The notes below the pieces were generated by a model. That model was not told where the DNA came from, searched no databases, and worked only from the letters and a program-made list of their open reading frames with translations. DNA of 64,000 nucleotides from Gautieria morchelliformis (Eukaryota > Basidiomycota > Agaricomycetes > Gomphales > Gomphaceae), in assembly GCA_015179125.1 (NCBI GenBank), contig WHVA01000253.1:91674-155673 (forward strand), read 5' to 3'. Shown piece after piece: positions 24,316 to 36,612 of this stretch (position 1 is the first letter of the stretch; each line of letters opens with the position of its first letter). The position numbers and the translations under genes are program-made.

Positions 24316-25237
24316 GTTGAAGTATGCGAACTTCGAAGAACCCTCCTCCAACTCTGCCATTGTAACATCATATCGAACTAACCTTGTATCGTGCGTTGCT
24401 GACCGTGAGCAGCCCCCGTTACCAATAAAGTGTTTTGGGATGAGCCGCACTCAAGGTGACGACGGCATGCGTATGGTGCCTCCGTTTCTTCTTTTCGTCC
24501 GTGAACAGAGCGATGAACCGCATGCTGCGTGGAATCTTTTCCGGTGACCCCTCGTGCTCGCTGTTTTCACTTCTCCTTGGTGGTTCTCCGCAGCTACTTG
24601 GTGTCCATTCTCGCGCGATATGGTATGCCCCACACCAGACATAAACGAACCTCCAGGAGTTGAATGCCTCATGAACGCTTTACGCCGTGCCTGTCCTCTA
24701 ACACCCCTTCAAAGACAGTAGCTCTTTCCACAACGCTAGTCCGACTATTTATCCATACCATGCTCTCGCTCTCGCTTTCTCCATCCTCGTGTCTCCATTC
24801 TTCCGTGTTCCGCACCATCCAACGCATGCAAGGGAATATCAAACAAGAGTAGGGATTGACAACATACCGTCGATCCCTAGGTCGATCCAACATGAGCTGT
24901 AATACAAGCCCAAATTTCACGAGTGTCGATCTCAAGAAGTGCAGCACTTCACACCATCATGTCCCGCTGCGGTAGCTTCTAAGTTCCAACCGGGCTTTCT
25001 GGTGATGTCACTGCCCGTTAATTATGGGAGCTGAATCGATCACGCTGTCCAAAGCGTTGCCCATGCAACCACAACTACCTACACGTGCGTTGCTGTGGAA
25101 AATAGCTACATCTATGTATATTACACATGCACGTATCAATGCTAGAAGAAATCAGTGGTCCCTACCATCGTCCAAGCACAACCATCTATAGCAAGGCGGT
25201 AAACTCTCACACTCAATGCCAAAGTCCATTCACGTTC
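24316..25237. other. intergenic, nothing recognised
   Basis: Short open frames on both strands show no family resemblance. The stretch lies between the 3' ends of two convergent genes. Confidence 0.5.
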
Positions 25238-26641
25238 TCAGACCATTCCTATCCAAGAGACTAACATTACAGTGGCAATGCACACGGTCTCAATCCACCA
25301 TGTGCATTGCCATCTCCCACTGTGTCCATATATCCTAAGTGGGGAAGCTGCAGATGTTACCTTTTGGCCGGTACCGTTCGAAGAGCTGCTGGATGCCCAT
25401 AGTCGGAAGTTACGATAGAAAGAGTGCTGGGTGGACGGCGAGGCCCAGGATGAATCACTGCCACCGAAAAAGGTACTGTAGGGATGGTGTGGCGAAGAAC
25501 GCACTGTCGATTAGCAGTCGCAAAGAGTAGGTCGACACTCACGAGAAGAAGAGACCGCTCGCGAGGACATTCGTGTTGCTCCGTAGCTGGAGACCGGATT
25601 GTTGAATTGCCTGGACGTCGTTATAGCTACGTGGATATGCAGGGAACCAGAGTTACATCAGTTGGTTGGATAGAAGTGAGAGAAGACATACTAAAGCATG
25701 ATATTGCCGTTAGCGGTTGTGCCCGGGCTGTTGAGCTGGACGAGCAAGGTAATGCGATTCCACCTGCAGTTGCCAGGTGATTACCGTCAATCCAATGGAA
25801 GGCATGCCAGGGACCTCGGACTCACGCGCCATCCACGAAGGAGAATGATCCTCGACCAATGGAAGTTCCAAAGTCAGGATTACATATGATATTCGACTGC
25901 GAGCAAAGGCCGTTTGAGTCTGGTATGTAGGCGTATGCTGCGATGGGAGTTGAAGTTAATGCCATACTAGTGCAGTATGCAGCGAACAGCAGGTGCACAA
26001 GATGCACAAGAAATGGGACACTGTTCTGGCTGCTACCATCACCAGTCCCTCCTCACAGGACGGCATGAATAAATAGCTGAGAAGAAAGTCGACGTACCCT
26101 CGCCTGCGCCTGCAGTCCTCCACATCAGCCGTGTACTCCAACAATCCGTTCCATTGGGCTGACTTCCTCCCTCACAGCCTAGCGTATTCGATCCACCCCT
26201 CAAACCTGGAAGTTTCCCACCCATGACGAATTGGAATCCCTTGTCAAACGCTACCTCATAGGAGAGAAGCATGGTTTGGGGCGAGATGGAACCATTGAAG
26301 AGGGAAAGGAACTGGACGCCGCCGCCATTGCCTCCGAAGCTCCCGCTTCCATATGTGACTTGCATGACGGGACTTGTGGCATTGGGCGACGAGGCAGAGG
26401 AAGTCGGGAACGGGTCAGAGACGAAGGCAAGGTCACTTGGCTGATTTTGAACCTTGTTATTGTTGAGAGACCATGAAGATATGACAAAATCGTTTGCGCC
26501 GGACGGGGAGAGGGTTGCGGTGGGAAATGGGAGAGTTGTGGATACTGTGAGAGAGTATGCCGCTACAAGATCTTCCGGAGTGGAGAGGCCTGCGAGTCCG
26601 GGTACGACGAGGAGAAGGACGGTAAAGAGAAAGTTATACAT
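25238..26641 (-). CDS. secreted polysaccharide lyase family 14-like protein
   Basis: The ATG at 26639-26641 opens a hydrophobic signal peptide (MYNFLFTVLLLVVPGLAG). The mature part shows GGKLPGLRGG, a Cys-flanked Gly-rich segment and CWSTRLMWR. Downstream exons give AYAYIPDSNG, then WNRITLLVQLNSPG, YNDVQAIQQSG and STFFGGSD followed by FYRNFRLW. This order matches fungal alginate/glucuronan lyase-type proteins (PL14, beta jelly roll). Five or so exons were joined by eye. The last frame may run past the true end, so the stop at 25238 is provisional. It would act outside the cell on a uronic-acid polymer; the exact substrate is unknown. Confidence 0.75.
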
Positions 26642-27546
26642 GGGAAACCCTGCCAGCAGAGGGTTTGTTGAATTATATGCCGTCTCCAAACTTGTTGCAG
26701 AAGTCTTTCCTCGGGCACAGCCGAGCTGTGGGAAGTGATGAATGAGACAAGGAAAGAACGCCTGCAGCTTTCCCACGATTTTCCAGCTGGGAGCGGAGAC
26801 AGTGCCGACCTGACCCTGCAGAGCAAGGAGACAATAACGTGTTTTGCAAGGACACAACGGTATGGGAGCCTCCTTATCTATGGCATTCATCCTGGGACGC
26901 ACATATGCTTCGGTCAGATTCTTCACAAGTACTGATACAATATGGCAATATTCGCGACCTGGAAGTACTCGCCCTCATCGTTGCATGTAACTATGTACCT
27001 GCATGCTTTTCTCGAAATTTATCTTCAATGACTGTTACGGTCCGCATTCTTACTGAGCTTGCCTGCTCGCCGCCCTTCTCCCCATGTCAGCCCATAGCAG
27101 CATGAGCTGAGCAAGTACGATGTAGCCTAGAATTGCAAGCTAAGTTCTCTCATATATGCCTTCCTTTGACTCTTAGACCCTGTGTCTTAGTTTCGATATT
27201 GTTATGCTGCAGAATGTGGTGTCTGTAGCATCCTAGAGTATGGTGCTAGAAGGACGCGGTGATGCCCACTTCATTCAAAAGCTACAATTTCGTTTTGATG
27301 GATTGTTCCGAAATAGTGTTTCGGCTTTGGTGGTATTCGAAGCGACTTGTCAGAGCGTCAGACAAAGCGTCTGCCTAGTCCACATTTACAATCGGGTGGG
27401 CTGTTGTGTTTTTCAAATAGCGATACAAAGCACGACCTTGGAGCTACGAGCCGACGTAGCCAAGAGATTCATTGCACACTATAAAGAAAGGCATTCGGCC
27501 TGGTAGATTCCAGGTGTCCCTCCGACTCATCAGACACCTTACTGCC
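26642..27546. other. divergent intergenic region
   Basis: Lies between the 5' ends of the PL14-like gene and the repetitive-protein gene and should hold both promoters. No coding or structured feature was identified. Confidence 0.4.
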
Positions 27547-28670
27547 ATGTGTTCGACGAGGAACTCACCCGTCGTCTGTTTAAGCTCTCTTAGTCCGGGA
27601 GAGTCAATAGCGCTAGAAGTATTGTCGACGAGACTTCTCTCCCAGTGGGCTTCCCAAGACGATGAAGATAAGGAGGTTCCAGGGAATCAAGGAAGTGGGT
27701 GGATACTATCACTTGTACGTGGCTATCTCCCCTCCGTGCCACCTGCTTCCCCAATATTTCAAAAGACTGAAAAACGTTACAGGTGCCAAAAGCTGAATCA
27801 TCTACATCGCCTTTGGACATCATTGAACGCTCGAAGGAGGGGCGTAAGAACCCCGGAGACGTTTCTGACGACTGGTCGGTATGCTGGGCTCCCCCCTGCC
27901 TGCAGGACGCAGTTTTCACTCCTCCAGAGTCTCCGGATTTGGAACTTCAAGTACCGTCGACACCCCCTCCCTTGAAAACGTCGGAAGACAGTACTTTATC
28001 AACCTCCCCTCTACAGGTGCCAAAAGCTGAATCATCTACATCGCCTTTGGACATCATTGAACGCTCGAAGGAGGGACGTAAGAGCCCCGGAGACGTTTCT
28101 GACGAGCTAGAAACGAGATCTGACTGGTCGGAGGACCGGGTTTCCCCCTCCAGATGGAGGATTCTGCTGCCAGCAATGTTCCCTCCAAGTTCTCCGGCTT
28201 TGGAAGTACCGTCGACACACCCTCCCCTGGAAACGTCGGAAGACAGTACTTTCTCAGACGACCGTCATCGAAATAAGAGGCAACGACTGAGCGAGGATCC
28301 TCCAAAGCCGGAGGCTTTGGAAGTACCGTCGACACCCCCTCCCTTGAAAACGTCGGAAGACAGTACTGTCTCAACCTCCCCTCGTCCAAATAAGAGGGGA
28401 CGACTGGACAAGGATATCAGCCGGGTTTTTATAACGATACCGCCTTGTCAACAGACACTTGAAGAGGCGTGCAATAATACACTGAGCAGCAAGACCTCGC
28501 CGCGGCGTTCAACACGCGAGCCACCTGGACCCCCTCCACGAACCCCCGAGAGCACAGAAGAGACACTATCAAGACGAGATAGTAGAATGAAGCGTGGCAC
28601 CAGTACTACTGCCAACACGAAGAAGAGAAAGCGTTCTTCACCGGAAGTGTACTTGGATGACAAGAGTTGA
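27547..28670 (+). CDS. repetitive, disordered protein of unknown function
   Basis: Two exons, 27547-27714 and 27783-28670, join in frame to 351 residues. Exon 2 carries tandem repeats: VPSTPPPLKTSEDSTLSTS appears in three variants, and a block starting VPKAESSTSPLDIIERSKEG appears twice, 78 residues apart. At DNA level the second is a 92-bp near-identical copy (27780 and 28014) that includes the splice acceptor. The C-terminus is basic (RKRSSP). Pro, Ser, Thr and charged residues dominate, so it is likely unstructured, perhaps nuclear. I recognise no domain. Confidence 0.6.
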
Positions 28671-29412
28671 ATAATTCGGACTGTAATACCCAGCCTGTAT
28701 CCGCATATAATAGGGCACTAGCAAATTCTCACTTGTTTCAGACTAAAAATTTTTACCCACTGGAATCGTTGTTGGCCCGATATGGCATTAGGGAATAATT
28801 ACATAATATGCCCCGTGTGCCACTGAATCTGGTAATGGCTTAGCTGCTCTTGGAGATTAGAAACTTGTTGTGCTCGACGTCCATCCTTCGTCGCCGTCGC
28901 CCGCAGCAATTGCATGCGTCCGCTTTCATCTCATACTACGCGTGCCTACAACCGTTTCTTTCACGATTCTCAGCCATGTAAGCAGGTGGCGAGAGTCGGT
29001 CGTCATGATGCTTACCACGCCGTTACTCATGACCTATCAACGTAGTTTCTGAAGCCCTTGATACGAGCTTAGTCTCTGCAGGATCGCGTCTTGTGGGTCC
29101 CTCGCGCGTCTTTCAGCACCTTCTACCTAACGCGTACAATACTTAGCAAACAGCCAGTGGCACCAACATCCTTCTGCCACTGTCCTGTCGAGCCTCATTT
29201 ACTATCCACGCGTTTTTGTGTCGTATTCTGCGCTTATAACCTACATCGTTCTTTGAACCAGGTTTTCCATTACAGATATCCCCTCACATTATCATTGGTC
29301 TGTTCCGACATTTTGCATGCCTTTGCACTTCCCTCTATCGCAGTCACCGGTTATGTTACCCACAGCCCCATCTCTCCGGTCAGCACGTAACCTCCTCTCC
29401 ATCTCGAGTGCC
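28671..29412. other. intergenic; kinase 5' region
   Basis: No gene recognised. The ATG at 29317 is in frame with the kinase and could be an alternative start; I preferred 29413 because its context (GCCATGC) is better. Confidence 0.4.
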
Positions 29413-31180
29413 ATGCCACACCCCCAGCATCGCGACGGAGAGGAGGTAAATCAACATGTTGACTTGTTCGCCCCGAGTATTTCTGTTCCGGCCTCACCGT
29501 CACTACATTCCTTCAGGTGCATCCCCCGACAAACACCCTATTCTCCCCCTTTTACCCCTCCTAATCTCGCCTCGAGCACGTTTTACGAGCATAATAATCG
29601 GTCTTTCCCATTCACACCCCCCACGCCAATTTTCTCACCCATACCAGGATATGACGAGGGAAACCAGAACCAGCTCGCCTTTCCGATCTCGCGCAATTTA
29701 AGGGATGTCCCTTCTTACGCTCGTATTGCGTTGGATCCATGCGCCCAGCCCTTCGTGCCATCGAAAGCTATGCACCGCAATTCCAACCCGCGGCGCATTC
29801 TCCAGCCTCTTGCTCTTCCTCATCCCCGACATCGCTCCCGTCTCTCTTACAGAGCAAAGGCTGATCGGATTCTCGTCGCTGCGGTAAACGCTAGTGATGC
29901 TCATCTCTACTCCTCGCACTTCCCGGCTGGACATGGGCTGCATCGCGACTTCGTACGCAGATATGCTCCTGGGGCTCAGATAGGCGTCGGCGCGTTTGGA
30001 TTTGTGGTCACTGCCAGAGACAGGCTGATGGGGAACGAAGTTGCAGTCAAATTTATTGAAAAAAGTAAGGTCCCCGCCTGGGGATGGAGTCGTGATCCCG
30101 AGCTAGGACGCGTTCCCACTGAAGCTGTCCTGCTGAAACTGTTGGATCACCCGGGCATTATCAAACTCTTGGATCTCTTCCAAGACAGAGTTTACTTTTA
30201 CCTCGTATGCACAATTCATGTTGTTTCAGCTATTACATCTCATTTCACCAACTCTTTTCTAGGTGGAAGAACTGCATGGGTCATCGTGGCGCGGTACGCA
30301 ACTAATCCCTGGCACCGGTCTAGGTCCCGAGGGGTGTGCCCCCCCTGGTGTGCTCCATGCGCCTACGACTACGCTTTCAGTCGAATCGGGGGTGGTACCG
30401 TTATCGCCTCCAGGTTCTGTTCATCAGACGGTACCAGATTTGACTCGCGTTGCCTCTGAAGATTTTGTGTTGACCCCACCCCCATCCTCGTCCTCCTCCA
30501 CATTTTCCTCGCCATTCTGTTCCCCTGTGTCTATGGTCTCTCCTGCTTCGCCTCTGACGCCGCCCCCGGGAGCGCGTCCGAATATGGGTCGCAGACAATC
30601 GCACGATCTGTTTGAATGCATTGAAGAATACCAACGCCTATCCGAGTCGCAAGCTCGCTACATTTTTGCCCAAGTTGTGGATATTATCTATTACCTCGAC
30701 GGAATTGGCGTCACACATAGGGACATCAAGGATGAAAATGTCCTCATCGACCGCGCCTTCCGCGTCAAGCTCATCGATTTCGGCGCCGCGAGCTGCGTGG
30801 ACCCGGAAGCGCCTCGCCCCTGGTATCGTCACTTCCGCGGAACTGTAGCGTACGCTCCTGCCGAGATTATCAATGAGGTTGAATGGCATCAAGCTGAGCC
30901 TGCGGACATCTGGGCATTAGGGATCCTCCTTGCCTATTTGATTACTGGGAAGAGTGCCTTCCCGTCGGCGACAGACGCTGCTCACGGCAGAATCTCACTT
31001 CATAACTGCAGTGTCCGGGCAGAAGGTGAGAGGCAGGTGCCACTGCGTCAGGAAAGCAGCATTTCAATAGAATGCTGGAATCTCCTGGCGCGATGTCTCG
31101 ATCCTGATCCTCACACGAGGGCAACCATTGCCGAAGTCAAGATTCATCCATGGTTGGAACACGCGTTGGACGGGGCGTAG
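29413..31180 (+). CDS. serine/threonine protein kinase with a large insertion after the hinge
   Basis: Exons 29413-30204 and 30263-31180 give 569 residues. A Ser/Pro-rich N-terminal region of about 175 residues precedes the kinase domain: glycine loop IGVGAFGFVV, catalytic lysine in EVAVKFIEK, HRDIKDENVLID, DFGAAS, an AYAPAE activation end, and DIWALGILLAYLITG. All catalytic residues are present. HRDIKDEN is typical of the PAS-kinase/CAMK-like group, though no PAS domain is visible. About 110 residues of Pro/Ser-rich low-complexity sequence separate YFYLVEELHG from HDLFECIEEY, directly after the hinge; the intron sits at its start. Likely a signalling kinase of nutrient or stress type (inference). 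Confidence 0.85.
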
Positions 31181-32822
31181 GTTCCAACTACGGTCGTGTG
31201 CGGGCTTTTGCTCGAATTTCCCTTCACTGGACAATATTGTATCATTTCTTATTGCATTTGTGTCATCCTCTCGTCTTCTGCACTTCCCATCCCATGTTCT
31301 CAATTATCGCCAATGAATCCATGCCTGCTCCTAGATTAGACGCGGCAATCTTCGTTCTGGCATCCGTCTAGTCCCTCATCTGTCTCCAGACTCAGATTCA
31401 TTTTCCAATCTTACTTGCTGTAGCCTCTATTTGTATCCTTCTTAGACAGATTCATATCATAGCATGTTTGACATGACGGACGTTGAATGTATGCGGCTGT
31501 CTGCCGCTGAGGATGACTATAGAATTCATGGGATTGGTGGCATAATTTTCAGTGGTAAAACCACTGGTATCAATGGGTAAACAAGAAAATCACTGAATGA
31601 TACGTTGCAGGAGAACAAGGGGCGTCTCGGCCCAATCTCAGCAGTCGCGCGCAGTTCGGTGATACTTAACGCCGTAGTATACGGGAGTCAGGGTCGACAC
31701 GAATTACTAAAATAATTCCATGAGGTGTACCCCAAATGCTAGGTGAAATAACCGACCGAAAAGTCCCTAAGTATTGTTTCCAGCGTTCCTACTAGAAGCG
31801 CTGGCAGAACTCAAAGGAGCCGCTGTTTTCAGACCACGAGACAGACAACGATAAAACAGGTGAAATATTCTATGGCATCAAATAGCAGAGCTCGACACCG
31901 CTGGCGGGAAGAACAGAGGCAAGGCATGGGTGAAACAGAATGTGTTACCATGTAATCTTGACGAAGCACACAGTCTAGCTATATCTTGAAAAGTGGATGG
32001 AAGTGGCGTGCTCCGTGAGGGTGAAGAAATTGTGAAGCAAGGGCACTCAAGGCTAAATTACGGAGGCCATCTTTAGACAGCACCGGAGGCTTTAGAGTGC
32101 CGACCTGATCTGAACCGATCCGGTTCGGGGACCCCGGAGCAGCGGGGGAGGGTGGGCGAATGGGTCCTCATCGTGCGCCTTGCGCGCAGCGCTGTAAGTT
32201 TTCTTACCCGAAACCATATAAAATGTTTTATTCGTGCTTACATTCATTGTATGCCAGACATGTTTTGCTGCGTCGGGTGCTGAATCGCAGAGCATCAGTC
32301 CGTGATTCGTTGCTGACTAATCATGATCGGGCTCGTTGAGTGGCCCGTTGGTCATTCAGTTGCTGCGTCGGATTTCAGGGCCTCGTTTCGATGGATCGAT
32401 GTGGTTTCTGTGGAGTTGTTACTTCCTTCCCGACCCCGGGTCTAACTTCCGCAGCGGCACCAGCGAGGAGATCCAGAGATGGCAAGTTCGAACGGCCACA
32501 CCACCGCAACCGGAAGGCAAGTGTTGCGCAGAAGCAGAAGAAGTAACTCTGCTCTCGCTGTGTGCCTCACTGAAGAAAAAATGGTGCATGGTCCTCCGTG
32601 ACGTCGCGGGCTCAGCCTGTGATAATATACTGTAATACCGGATTCCGGTAAGATCAGATCACCCCGGGTGGGCTGTGCGACGGTCGGATATTGAAGGCCG
32701 AGCATGTAGAAATACCGCTGGGTCGATGTTCGAGTGCCCATACCTCATACCCCCCCTTGGACGCACCGCCGAGGGTTACTCTTTCCATACTTACCTTATC
32801 TTTTCTTAGTATATTATCCGTA
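31181..32822. other. intergenic, nothing recognised
   Basis: 1.6 kb without a convincing frame. A small hairpin (CAGTGG, 5-base loop, CCACTG) lies near 31550. The promoter of the RTA1-like gene should be at the right end. Confidence 0.5.
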
Positions 32823-34162
32823 ATGCCCCCCCTACTCGGTGAGTGCTTCCCCAGCAGCGTACTCATTTTTACATCACCAGTGTAAACTCACCTGCCTCGC
32901 ACACTCAGATATTGCTCGCGCTGTTGTGAATGAGCTGGCTGCCCGCAAATCCGATGGTGAAGAGATTTCCCCTTACGGCTACATTCCCACCCAGTGGATA
33001 TGTATCCTCTATGTGGCGCTGTTCGGTGTCACGACGGGTGCGCTACTTTGTGTAACGCGACTCCCTCTCGGCTCATGCCTATATTATATAGCGATCCACT
33101 TTGTCCAGGTGTTCTATATCAAGCCACGATCGTATTGGATGTTGCCGACTGTCGTTATGTGTGGTATGGGCGAACTAATAGGATGGGGAGCAAGATTATG
33201 GAGCAGTATCACTCCACACTCCCAGAATGCGTTCCTGATGCAGTGGGTTTGTCTCTGTAAAACGTCGTATTATGCTACTCACGCATCCCCCTTCCGCATG
33301 TGTGTAGAATTACGACCACCATTATCTCTCCAACTTTTATGACCGCCGCCTTTTACACCATGCTTGGCAGAATCATTTCCCGCCTTGGGCCTCAATTTGC
33401 CCGGATGTCGCCGCGAGTATGCAAGTTTAAACCTATCCTCGATCGTCTGACTGTATCTCACATTGATCACCCAAAGACGTCATCGTTTTTATAACTGCCG
33501 ATTTGGCTGCGCTTATTGTCCAAGCTGTCGGAGGTGCCCAGGCCTCTACAGCTGCCAACCCTGAAGACGGGGCGCATGTCATGCTAATTGGTATCTTTTT
33601 GCAACAGGGTGAGTGGTGATTTTCACTCTTTCCAATTTCCTCTGTGGACATATATATGCGTATCCCTTTGACCCCTCCTGCCTCTCGTCGTTATTGAACT
33701 CGATGTACTGACAATTCTCGATCTAGCTGGAATAGCAATATACATGATTCTCGGCGCAGAGTTCTTGTGGCGTTTCCGCCACCAAAAGCCATTGAGGAAA
33801 TTCACCGCTGTCGCTACAACGGAAGAGAACGAGTCCTTCAGTGGCTTCGAAAAACCAAGGCTCGGCCGCGAGCGCGGAGTGATGTCGCACAAGGAGTTCC
33901 TGATGGTTAATGGCTTGATAGTAGCAACCTTATTGGTTCTCATTCGGTGCGTAGGTTTAATGCATAAACATCCCAGGCTGGTATACCCAGCGCTCACATT
34001 CGATATTTTAGATCTGTCTACCGTTCTATTGAGCTGACTGGCGGATGGACCGGTCCGATTATTACCACAGAGTGGTACTTCAATGCCTTTGATGGTGCAC
34101 CCATTACTCTTGCAATGGTTACCCTCAACATCTTCCACCCGGGGTTCTTGTTGCGCGACTAA
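32823..34162 (+). CDS. RTA1-like multi-pass membrane protein
   Basis: Exon 1 is only 16 nt (32823-32838, MPPLL), exon 2 starts at 32909 and exon 3 at 33092. Family segments: SPYGYIPTQWICILYVALFG, SYWMLPTVVMCGMGELIGWG, ISPTFMTAAFYTMLGRI, FITADLAALIVQAVGG, GIAIYMILGAEFLWRF and a final TLNIFHPG. Seven hydrophobic segments are expected of this family, which includes yeast Rta1, Rsb1 and Pug1 and is linked to lipid translocation or sterol-drug resistance at the plasma membrane. One junction near 33418-33475 did not resolve cleanly in frame, so either the splice site is unusual or there is a small lesion. Confidence 0.85.
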
Positions 34163-34722
34163 ATCGCTAGCGCACCGTGCATTTGCTTAGTACCTTGATG
34201 TTGCTTTTTATTTATTGTCTTTTTCTGAGTGAAGGACACGTCTAGACTACATAGGCTCGATTTCCGTAGATCGTATTATATACTGGTGGCATTAGTGCCA
34301 GTGACGCACGGACAAAAGCAAAAAAAAACTTTGACACTATGGCAGCACAGATCTTAGAGTACTGTAGCCCGTTGAAATCCCTCCGTCAGACTCATTTGTA
34401 CTCTTTCAACCCGCCGTACGCCGTTAACTGAGTTCAGAGTGAGTATACTAGGGTTGGTCCTAAGTAAAGGTAGTGTAAGACACCGGGAGAAACATAATTA
34501 ACGTCGCACAGAAAAGATGAGATATTTCTCGTCTGTGGAGAGAACTGCTTACACAATTGATCCATAAAAGGGAAGCTGTGACTCTGTTATACGGCCGGTC
34601 TCGGCCAGTCGGCTGAAACGGGTGGCGCTGCTGAGAAAGCGAGCGCTCGCGCTTCAGCGCTTCAGTTGATGGTAAATACGTTTCATCACAAAAGAGAAAA
34701 CATCCCCTTTCGTGAAGCAACC
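34163..34722. other. intergenic, nothing recognised
   Basis: Promoter region of the DNA glycosylase gene; a short A-rich tract lies near 34320. No coding signal was seen. Confidence 0.4.
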
Positions 34723-36612
34723 ATGCCCACCACCCGTTCAATGAGGGCCCTCTCAACTGTAGTGAGTGCATCAGCTGCCGCCAAACCACGGCCTTCAAGG
34801 TCGCGTCAGAAGTCCAAAAGAACGATCGAAGAAGCGGATGCATCAGAGCCCTCTCCATCTCCTCAAATAGTCAAGAAGGCGCGAGTAACGGCGCCTTCTA
34901 CCGTGGTTGCTACTCAAGCCCTGCCATCCTCCGAAACAAACCAAGTGCTTCCGGCCGTTCTCGGTTTTTCGTTTGAGGCCGCCAAACAGCATCTCATCAA
35001 TGCGGATGCAAGGTTTGAGGGTATTTTCAAACAGCTTCCTTGCCGCCCATTCGAACAGCTTGAAAGGGTTGATCCTTTTCGGTGCGTCCTTTGCCAGCAC
35101 CGGTCAGCATTGAGTATTGACTTGAGCTGCGCATGAACTCATCACAGCACCCTCGTGACTTCTATTCTGTAAGTTGTTCAATTTGGTTTGAACGACAAAC
35201 CATCTTGATCTCGTACCCCGTCAGAGGTCAACAGATATCTTGGCTAGCTGCGCGTTCCATCACCCATAGGTTTATTCGGCTTTATTTTCCATCTCTCCCA
35301 GAAAAACCCCCAGCAATAGGTTCTGGGTTCGTGTAGATCTGAATTATACTGACGACGATTAATCAAGGCTAAAATATACATAGTGATCCCAAAGTTCCGG
35401 AAGATGTCTTCCCCACGGCAGCTCAGGTGGGTCATACGGACGTTGCCACCTTGAAAACCGCAGGCCTCAGTACTCGTAAAGCCGAATATGGTGCGATTTA
35501 AAGCATGATTGTGAGCATGTTGTGTTAACATGTTTTAATTGCAGTGCTGGATTTGGCCTCTCGGTTCGCTGATGGTCGTTTATCAGCTCAGAAACTGGTT
35601 GAAGCTGACGACGAAGAGCTTGCGAGACTCTTAATTGAGGTTCGAGGCATTGGCAGGGTGCGTGGGCCTGTATACATACTATTGATGACTGGGAGTTCTA
35701 ACTGCTTCTCCTCGGTCGTGTCGTCCTCAGTGGACTGGTGAGTGTGTTGAAGGTTATGTTTACTTTGACTCATCACGCAAAACAAGTGGACATGTTCGCT
35801 ATATTTTCGTTGAGGAGACCCGATATTCTTCCAGTTGGTGCGTCAATGATATGTCCCTCAGCTTGCCGTACCCGTCCCCACTGCTCATCCTTCTCTTTAA
35901 GGGGACCTTGGAATCCAGCGAGGAGTCGTTCGATGGTTCTTGTCATTACACTCCCCAAAAGATGCTGTTACTGTCTCCCCGAAAAAGGTTCCTGCTCCTC
36001 CCAGTGATGACCCAACGGTCCAGGCTGGCATTCGGGACGAAGCCACGTCCTCTTCGATTCAACTACAGGCGGAACTTAATGGTAGACTCCCGTCGATTAC
36101 CCCTGCCTTTGATGAGCCCGGTGTATCCAGTGTGTCACCCATGCCAGTCACTCCGGTGAAAGGCAGAGCCACGTTTAGCCTTGAAGGACCTCCCGAAAGT
36201 CCAGACAAGGCTGGTCTGGATACAGGAAGCATGGCGACACTGCCGGAACCGTTCACGCCATCTATAAACAGAACCCTCTATTCGGAGAGCTTCACGGGAG
36301 CTGGAGATGTCGATGGCGATGCCCCGCTGAAGAAAGATCCACCATCACTTCCTGAAGGGCTAACAGTGATGTCTCTCAAGGCACGGTTAAATGGAAAGAA
36401 AACTAAGTGCGGGTTCTGGGAACACTTACTTGGCACCGCTGACTCTCGTTCACTCTACTTGTTGTAGGGGAGCCCTGCTCACACCCAAGGAAATGGAGGA
36501 TCTGACTGAGGCGTGGCGACCCTATCGTAGTTTAGGGGTTTATTATATGTGGGCTCTCGTCGAGGAAACACCCTCCAAGCCGTCCAAGGCCAAACCCTCC
36601 CCCTCCAAATGA
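34723..36612 (+). CDS. MAG1: DNA-3-methyladenine glycosylase, Mag1/AlkA type
   Basis: The basic N-terminus (MPTTRSMRAL) suits a nuclear or mitochondrial enzyme. Helical segments follow: FSFEAAKQHLINADARF, LVTSILGQQISWLAARSI, and the helix-hairpin-helix VRGIGRWTVDMFAIFSL. The catalytic aspartate is in VGDLGIQRG (exon start near 35950). The final helix region is LTPKEMEDLTEAWRPYRSLG. It excises alkylated purines at the start of base excision repair. Exons are small: 21 nt (35148-35168) and 7 nt (35731-35737). About 110 residues rich in Pro, Ser and Asp sit between the catalytic helix and the final helix. The next intron splits the glycine codon just before the catalytic aspartate. Start choice is by context; an upstream in-frame extension exists. 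Confidence 0.92.
35731..35737 (+). other. 7-nt micro-exon in the glycosylase HhH motif
   Basis: TGGACTG, preceded by CCTCAG and followed by GTGAGT. Joined to GGCAGG before and TGGACATG after (acceptor ending at 35786), it gives Gly-Arg-Trp-Thr-Val-Asp-Met, the conserved GIGRWTVDMF string. Without it the frame and the conserved Trp-Thr are lost. Confidence 0.88.

Noticed and set aside
34666..34722. Upstream extension of the Mag1 reading frame
   Set aside because: The extra residues look non-coding and the start at 34723 has better context (ACCATGC).
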